From: Elusimicrobiota bacterium
GTDB taxonomy: Bacteria; Elusimicrobiota; Elusimicrobia; Elusimicrobiales; UBA9959
Assembly: GCA_016208085.1 (NCBI GenBank)
Contig: JACQYT010000060.1
Location: forward strand, 1 to 55,239
Reading direction: 5' to 3'
Length of the DNA stretch: 55,239 nt
Below the pieces are notes generated by a model that saw only the letters and a list, made by a program, of their open reading frames with translations, made no database searches and was not told where the DNA came from. The position numbers and the translations under genes were made by a program. This document shows, piece by piece, positions 50,179 to 55,239 of the stretch (its first letter is position 1; each line of letters starts with the position of its first letter).

Positions 50179-50634
50179 ATGAAAGATAGATCGGGTTTTA
50201 CGCTTATAGAGCTGCTGGTGGTGGTCTTGATCATCGGTATCCTGGCTTCCATCGCCATACCGCAATATTTTAAAGTCGTTGAAAAGGCGCGCGTGGCCGA
50301 GGCCATGAGCGTCATCTCAAACATCAAATCCTCCGAGGAAAGGTACCTCGCCCGCGGCGGCATCTATGCCCAGAACTTCACGGACCTTGATATCTCTTAC
50401 TCGGGTATGACCCAGAGCGCGTTGCCCACCAAGTTTTTCAACGCCACGCTTACGATAGGCGCCTGCGCAAGCGGCCCCTGCTACGTGCTCACCGTCACGC
50501 GCCACATCAACAACGGCACCGTGGCCGCGCGCTACGGCCTGTATTCTCTCAACGTCAACGTGCCGGACAATCCCACGGTCAACGTGGCGGGCTGCCCCGG
50601 CGGCGGCACGAACTGCGCCGAACTGCTGAACTAA
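50179..50634 (+). CDS. pilA: Type IV pilin (major pilin-like)
   Basis: The 151-residue prepilin has the class III leader MKDRSG followed by FTLIELLVVVLIIGILASIA, with Glu5 of the mature protein. Cleavage falls between Gly and Phe and is done by PilD (not in this window). The rest of the N-terminal helix is IPQYFKVVEKARVAEAMS. Four C-terminal cysteines (CASGPC, GCPGGGTNC) could form disulfides. AGGAGGGG precedes the ATG. It is a product to be assembled by the PilB/PilC machinery at 19420-23695. It is followed by a hairpin at its stop. Confidence 0.95.
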   Translation: MKDRSGFTLIELLVVVLIIGILASIAIPQYFKVVEKARVAEAMSVISNIKSSEERYLARGGIYAQNFTDLDISYSGMTQSALPTKFFNATLTIGACASGPCYVLTVTRHINNGTVAARYGLYSLNVNVPDNPTVNVAGCPGGGTNCAELLN

Positions 50635-50662
50635 CCCGAAAAATTCAACTGAATTTTTCGGG
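50635..50662. repeat. CCCGAAAAAT-type hairpin at the pilin stop
   Basis: CCCGAAAAATTC and GAATTTTTCGGG make a perfect 12-bp stem with loop AACT. It touches the pilin stop codon and has no T-run, so it may protect the mRNA end rather than terminate. Confidence 0.65.
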
Positions 50663-50734
50663 AAGGTCGGAGGCTGAAGGCTTAAGGTTTACAATAACAA
50701 TAACTGCAACTTTCAGGCTAAAGAACGAAAATTT

Positions 50735-50774
50735 AAAAAAGCCCTGTTGGTTTAAACAACAGGGCTTTTTATTT
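50735..50774. terminator. Bidirectional rho-independent terminator
   Basis: GCCCTGTTG and CAACAGGGC form a stem with A-run before and T-run after, so it works on both strands. It would end the pilin transcript and the two-component transcript from the minus strand. Confidence 0.9.
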
Positions 50775-50842
50775 TACCCAACTGAAAATTGCAGCCGGCC
50801 GTTTGACGGTCAAAAACAAAAATTATTTTCAGCCTTTCCGGG

Positions 50843-52012
50843 CTACTCGTCCGTTTTCACAAGCAGGGCCTTGCCGGTTTCGTACAACTCCGCGGTCCCG
50901 TCGCCTGCAAGCCAGAGCCTGCCGCCTTTCCAGGTAAAAGCCGATAAAGGCTGGCGGGGGAGCGGGAGTTTAAGCGCGTAGATCCCCGCAATCGAAAGCT
51001 TATCGTCCAGCTTGTGCTTATATAATCTTCCGGTGGACGAGACAGCCGACCAGAGCGCGCCTTTTGTCTTGTAGATCTGGTCCGGCCGGTTGGAAAGCTT
51101 GAAAGAAGCCGCTACCGTAAGCCCTGAGTCCAGCTTATGCAATAATACGGCGCCGGCGGAATCGCAGGACCACAGGTACTCCCCGTCATAGAAGAGGCTT
51201 GAGATCCTGCCCGGAAAATTGAAGGACTTTATAAACGTGAGTTTGTCGTCCAGTTTTCTTTCCTCTATGGTCTTTTTCCAGGCGTCCGCGAGATAAAGCT
51301 TCCCCTCTGCCGCCGCGAAACCGCTTATATGCACATTTCCGAGGGAATATTTTTTCTTAAGCTCAAGGGCGCCTTTGACCGGCTGGTAGCGGTAAATGGC
51401 CTGCTCAAGCCAGTCCCCGGCCCATAACTCCTTGTTATCCCACAAAAGGACCGAGATATTGGAGGAGGCCGCCGGATATATTTTAAAATATGAGGAATGG
51501 AGGCCGGTGAAAAATTTGTACGCGAATACGGCCGCCACCAATACCAGCGCCAGGCCGGCCGCCCGCAAACCGAAGCCGCGGGGAACAGGAACCGGCTCTT
51601 TTACGGCCGCGGGAGCGGCGGGGGCCCCGGGAGGGGGAGCGGTCGGCGCCTTCTTCGGCTCCGTTAATTTCCGGACGGTATGAACCAGTTGCGCGTTTTC
51701 AAAAGGTTTCTGCAGATATTCGCTGGCGCCCAGTTTCATAACATCAACGGTCGACTGGATGTGCCCGTAGCCGCTGATCATCACTATCGGGACATCGTTT
51801 TTGATCTTGCGCGCTTTTTCAAGCACTTCCACTCCGTCCATGCCGGGCAGGCGGATATCAAGAAGGACCAGGTCTATGTTTTCTCTGGCCAGCGTGTCAA
51901 GCGCGGCGGGCCCGTCGCCCGCCTCGGCCACTTCATAGCCGCGGAGCTTAAGCACGTTCTTCACGGCAAGTCTCATGTCCGGTTCATCGTCAACTATTAA
52001 TATTTTGGGCAT
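50843..52012 (-). CDS. Membrane-anchored response regulator with outside beta-propeller-like domain
   Basis: Residues 1-120 are a receiver domain: ILIVDDEPDM, phospho-Asp in LVLLDIRLPGMDG, Ser in IVMISGYG, Lys in YLQKPF. After a Pro/Ala-rich linker there is one membrane segment near 150-172 (GLALVLVAAVFAYKFFTG). Residues about 178-389 hold four to six similar blocks (DNKELWAGDWLEQAIYRY, DGEYLWSCDSAGAVLLHKLD, GRLWLAGDGTAELYE), a beta-propeller-like repeat placed outside the cytoplasm. No DNA-binding or enzymatic output domain exists. It follows the repeat-rich kinase gene by 19 bp. Phosphorylation inside could therefore affect binding outside, or the reverse. The architecture is unusual. Confidence 0.85.
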   Translation of the reverse strand: MPKILIVDDEPDMRLAVKNVLKLRGYEVAEAGDGPAALDTLARENIDLVLLDIRLPGMDGVEVLEKARKIKNDVPIVMISGYGHIQSTVDVMKLGASEYLQKPFENAQLVHTVRKLTEPKKAPTAPPPGAPAAPAAVKEPVPVPRGFGLRAAGLALVLVAAVFAYKFFTGLHSSYFKIYPAASSNISVLLWDNKELWAGDWLEQAIYRYQPVKGALELKKKYSLGNVHISGFAAAEGKLYLADAWKKTIEERKLDDKLTFIKSFNFPGRISSLFYDGEYLWSCDSAGAVLLHKLDSGLTVAASFKLSNRPDQIYKTKGALWSAVSSTGRLYKHKLDDKLSIAGIYALKLPLPRQPLSAFTWKGGRLWLAGDGTAELYETGKALLVKTDE

Positions 52013-52031
52013 ATATGTCCTTTAAGGGCCG

Positions 52032-53414
52032 TTATTCTTTACTTTCCGGCAGGGTAATAGTCGCTACCGTGCCTTTTTTAAATTCACTTGAGATATTTAT
52101 GGTTCCGCCGTGCGCCTTGATGATATTTTTGACAAGCGCCAGCCCGAGGCCGAGCTTACCGGGCCTGGTGGTGAAAAAAGGATGGAAAACCATTGAAAGG
52201 TTTTTAGGCTCTATGCCGTCTCCGGTGTCGGTTATTTCAAGCGTCTGGGCGCCGACCCCGGACAGCCGAGCGGATACGCGTATCGCGCCGCCTCCGGGCA
52301 TGGCTTCAACGGCGTTTAAAAAGACCTGTTCCAGCGCCGTCGTAAGCCTCACGCGGTCGGCCTTTAAAGGTTTCAACGCGGTCTCTTCTTCAAAATCCGC
52401 TTTTATCCCCGATAGGTCTTTTTCTTCTTTGAGATTATCCAGCGCGTTCATCACCGCTGTTTTAAGGCTCGTTTCCGCCAGCTGGAGCATCACGGGCCTT
52501 GAGAAACCAAGTATGTCCTCCAGTTTTTTCTGCAGGACTACGATATTGCGCACAATAACGCTTAACGATTCCTTTACGTTCGACTGTTCGGGCGCTTCAA
52601 GGCAGAATTCAGCGTGACTCCGTATGATGCTGACCGAATTTGAGATCTGGTGGGAAATGCCCGCCAACATCTCGGCGAGATCCCCGCTCAATTCGGCCGG
52701 ACCGGCGGAAAGCTGGGGGTCCCGGCGTTTAAGGGCTGAAAAGACCCTTGTAACCTGCGCCATCCTGGACCGGAGGTCGCGGAGCATTTTTTCCTTTACC
52801 AGCAGTTTTTCTTCCACGCTCTTTAAAAGCGCGCGGTAAGGGCGGGCGCCCAGCTCCATACCCAGCCTGCGCTCCTGTTCTATCAGAGCGTCTTTTTCCT
52901 TTTTGACCCGCTCAAGGTCGGCCGTCATGCGCGCCAGCCGGCGCTCTTTGTCGTCGAGTATCTTTTCAGTTTCTTTAAGCGCCTTGCGCGATTCCATATT
53001 TTGCCCCGTCTTTTTGTTCTTCAGAGAAGCGGCGAGGCTTTCCTTTTCAGCTCTTATTTTTTTCGCTTCGCGGCGGATCCTGGCGGCCGGGCCGGCAAGT
53101 CCGGCTATCATGTCGTCCCGGGCGCGGATGTCGCGCTTTATCGCCTCAAGCGCGGCGTTTTCGGCTTTAATTTCCCCGGAATATTTTGTTTGCAGCTGTT
53201 TCCTGCTCTCCAGCAGCGCCGAAATTTCGGCCTTCAAAGGGTTCAATTCGCCTGCCTGCACTTCAAGCTCTTTCAAAATCCCGTTTTCCCTGGCCAGGCG
53301 GGCGGCCTCGGCTAGCGCCTGGGCTTTTTCCCTGCCCAGGAGCTCCGCTTTAAGGTTTAAATCCTCGCGCTCTTTAAGCAACTCGCCGTATTTTGCGGCC
53401 TCGTCTCTAAGCAT
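52032..53414 (-). CDS. Histidine kinase, catalytic end of the coiled-coil repeat kinase
   Basis: The 460-residue frame begins in the last coiled-coil repeat (MLRDEAAKYGELLKERED). It then has unique coiled coil, the dimerisation and phospho-acceptor helix AGISHQISNSVSIIRSHAE, and HATPase_c (QVFLNAVEAM, DTGDGIEP, GLGLALVKNIIKAHGG). No membrane segment is visible, so it is probably cytoplasmic and signals to the downstream regulator. ATG 53414 overlaps the TAG that ends the preceding frame (53407-53409). Upstream frames carry the same repeat but in another phase because of indels, so the full protein may not be made, or is made by reinitiation. Confidence 0.85.
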   Translation of the reverse strand: MLRDEAAKYGELLKEREDLNLKAELLGREKAQALAEAARLARENGILKELEVQAGELNPLKAEISALLESRKQLQTKYSGEIKAENAALEAIKRDIRARDDMIAGLAGPAARIRREAKKIRAEKESLAASLKNKKTGQNMESRKALKETEKILDDKERRLARMTADLERVKKEKDALIEQERRLGMELGARPYRALLKSVEEKLLVKEKMLRDLRSRMAQVTRVFSALKRRDPQLSAGPAELSGDLAEMLAGISHQISNSVSIIRSHAEFCLEAPEQSNVKESLSVIVRNIVVLQKKLEDILGFSRPVMLQLAETSLKTAVMNALDNLKEEKDLSGIKADFEEETALKPLKADRVRLTTALEQVFLNAVEAMPGGGAIRVSARLSGVGAQTLEITDTGDGIEPKNLSMVFHPFFTTRPGKLGLGLALVKNIIKAHGGTINISSEFKKGTVATITLPESKE

Positions 53415-54027
53415 CGCCAGCAGTCTTGCTATTTGCTATCTGTTCGTTTTCGCTTTTCTCGGCAAGCGCCGAGAATTCGGCCGCGGCGGCCTGGGCCCGG
53501 GCTGAAATCTTCCGGTGATTCTCTAGTTCGCGCTCAAGGGAGGCCAGCCGGCCGTTCAGCATCTCAATGGCATTATCCCTGTCGCGGAGATTGACCACGG
53601 CGTTACTCAACTGCGCGTCGGCCAGTCGCCGTTTTTCCGCCATATCGGCCAGTTCCTTTTCAACGGAGCGCTGCCTGTCACGGACAGCGGCTGTTTCCGC
53701 TTCCCTGCTTTTTAACTCAAGAAGAATGTTATTCTTCTCATCTTCGGCAATTTTAAGCAGGCCGGCGTTCCTGCCGCGCTCTGCCGAGAGCGTCTCTCCC
53801 AGGCTTTTTATTTTCTGCGTCAGATTTTTATTTACTTCATCCTTGGCCGCAAGCAGTCCGCCCTCTTTCTGTTCCGCGCCGGAGCTTAATGCCGCGTTTT
53901 CCGCGGCCAGGCGGGCGGCCTCGGCTAGCGCCTGGGCTTTTTCCCTGCCCAGGAGCTCCGCTTTAAGGTTTAAATCCTCGCGCTCTTTAAGCAACTCGCC
54001 GTATTTTGCGGCCTCGTCTCTAAGCAT
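53407..54027 (-). pseudogene. Coiled-coil repeat unit, frame-shifted middle segment of the kinase gene
   Basis: One full 202-residue unit (MLRDEAAKYGELL...) is followed by a shift caused by a tandem copy of the 7 bases ATAGCAA. The next unit start is 613 bp away rather than 606. After the shift the frame ends at TAG 53407-53409, which overlaps the ATG of the kinase end. Composition is highly charged, with Glu/Ala/Arg/Lys heptads. Confidence 0.7.
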
Positions 54028-54041
54028 CGCCAGCAGTCTTG

Positions 54042-55239
54042 CTATAGGGAGGCCAGCCGGCCGTTCAGCAGCCCGATGGCATTATCCCTGTCACGGAGAT
54101 TGACCATGGCGTTACTCAACTGCGCGTCGGCCAGGCGCCATTTTTCAGCCGTGTCGCCCAGCTCATGCTCAAGGGAGCGCTGCCGGTCCCGGACCGCGGC
54201 TGTTTCCTCCTCACTGCGCTTTAACTCATCGAGGACGCCGGTCTTCTCGTCTTCGGCGGCTTTAAGCAGGCCGGCGTTCTTACCGCGCTCCGCCGCCAGC
54301 GCCTGGGCTTTTTCCCTGCCCAGGAGCTCCGCTTTAAGGTTTAAATCCTCGCGCTCTTTAAGCAACTCGCCGTATTTTGCGGCCTCGTCTTTAAGCGCCG
54401 CGAACAGTCTTGCTATCTGTTCATTCTCGCTTTTCCCGGTAAGCGCGGAGAATTCCGCCGCGGCGGCCTGGGCCTGGGCCGAGATCTTCCGGTGATTCTC
54501 CAGCTCGCGCTCAAGGGAGGCTAGCCGGCCGTTCAGCAGCCCGATGGCATTATCCCTGTCGCGGAGATTGACCACGGCGTTACTCAACTGCGCGTCGGCC
54601 AGGCGCCATTTTTCGGATATGTCGGCCAGTTCCTTTTCAACGGAGCGCTGCCTGTCACGGACAGCGGCTGTTTCCGCTTCCCTACTTTTTAACTCAAGAA
54701 GGATGTTATTCTTCTCATCTTCGGCAATTTTAAGCAGGCCGGCGTTCCTGCCGCGCTCTGCGGAGAGTGTCTCTCCCAGACTTTTTATTTTCTGCGTCAG
54801 ATTTTTATTTACTTCATTCTTGGCCGCAAGCAGTCCGCCCGCTTTCTGTTCCTCGCCGGAAATTAAAGCCGTGTTTTCCCCGGCCAGGCGGGCGGCCTCG
54901 GCCCGCGCCTGGGCTTTTTCCATGCCCAGAAGTTCCACTTTGAGGTTTAAGTCCTCGCGTTCCTTAAGCAGCTCGGCGTATTTGGCGGCTTCGTCTTTAA
55001 GCATCGCCAGCAGTTTCGCTATTTGTTCATTCTCGCTTTTCTCGGCAAGCGCGGAGAATTCCGCCGCGGCGGCCTGGGCCTGGGCCGAGATCTTCCTGTC
55101 ATTTTCCCGCTCATGCTCAAGGGAAGCCAGCCGGCCGTTCAGCAGATCAATGGCATTGTCCCTGTCGCGGAGATTCGCCGTGGCGTCACTTAAGCCGGCC
55201 TCGGCCAGCCGCCGTTTTTCCGCCGTGTCGGCCAGTTCT
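54042..55239 (-). pseudogene. Coiled-coil repeat region, 5' part of the kinase gene, open at right edge
   Basis: The frame runs in from outside the window. It has a partial unit (55005-55239), a full 202-residue unit (from 55004) and a shortened one. The short unit has lost 46 residues in frame after KAQALA, then 97 bp at LASL, where the frame shifts and stops at TAG (54042-54044). Together with the 7-bp gain downstream the net change is -90 bp, which restores phase but leaves two stops. Units share DEAAKYxELLKEREDLNLK, ETAAVRDRQRSxE and LRDRDNAIxLLNGRLASLE. Confidence 0.7.

Noticed and set aside
50635-50662. Rho-independent terminator at the pilin stop
   Set aside because: The stem is perfect but no T-run follows; the real terminator is at 50735-50774.

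Overview
The window comes from a diderm, moderately GC-rich bacterium with many intergenic repeats. It carries type IV pilus genes (pilB-pilT-pilC, a second pilT-like gene, a pilin), an LptE-like lipoprotein, an outer-membrane barrel protein and a cmk-plsC-rpsA block. This gene mix and the pilin sequence fit Elusimicrobiota best. That placement is my inference from memory of gene content, not a database result.

Layout. 1-2276: a cysteine-rich phospholipase A2-like protein (open at the left edge) followed by a HEAT-repeat membrane protein. 2292-2871: an inverted-repeat-bounded unit with a lone RAYT-type helix-turn-helix ORF. 2922-10897: housekeeping genes leuS-lptE-holA, rpsT, murJ and a short uvrC. 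10970-16457: a three-subunit molybdenum hydroxylase whose FAD subunit has swallowed a GltD-like NAD(P)H oxidoreductase. 16568-19212: a cyclic-nucleotide-domain/acetate kinase/PduL triple fusion and a short Ogt-type alkyltransferase. 19420-23695: pilC, pilT and pilB. 24339-30043: a GYF-domain membrane protein, gltX and a PMT-type glycosyltransferase. 30168-31886: an IS1634-like insertion sequence that abuts a beheaded second copy of the phospholipase-like gene and an intact second HEAT gene. 33536-41246: a small membrane protein, a protease/propeller/barrel fusion, a TPR protein, rpsA, plsC, cmk and a deoxynucleoside kinase. 41386-45880: a pilT paralogue and ftsZ, ftsA, ftsQ. 45936-55239: tRNA-Lys, a GT-C-like membrane protein, a sensor kinase/OmpR-type regulator pair, the pilin, and a second two-component pair made of a membrane-anchored response regulator with an outside beta-propeller and a histidine kinase with very long tandem coiled-coil repeats (open at the right edge, with broken reading frame).

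The strongest signals outside standard annotation are: (1) the repeated phospholipase A2-like/HEAT membrane protein pair; (2) the cNMP-AckA-PduL fusion, which puts the whole acetyl-CoA to acetate plus ATP route on one chain; (3) a dispersed element of about 165 bp with at least four hairpins whose arms change together between copies, placed directly 3' of same-strand genes; (4) two-armed arrays of 7-8 bp repeats that lie between genes and also run in frame through leuS and the protease/barrel gene, adding 7-residue repeats; (5) the membrane-anchored response regulator paired with a repeat-expanded kinase.
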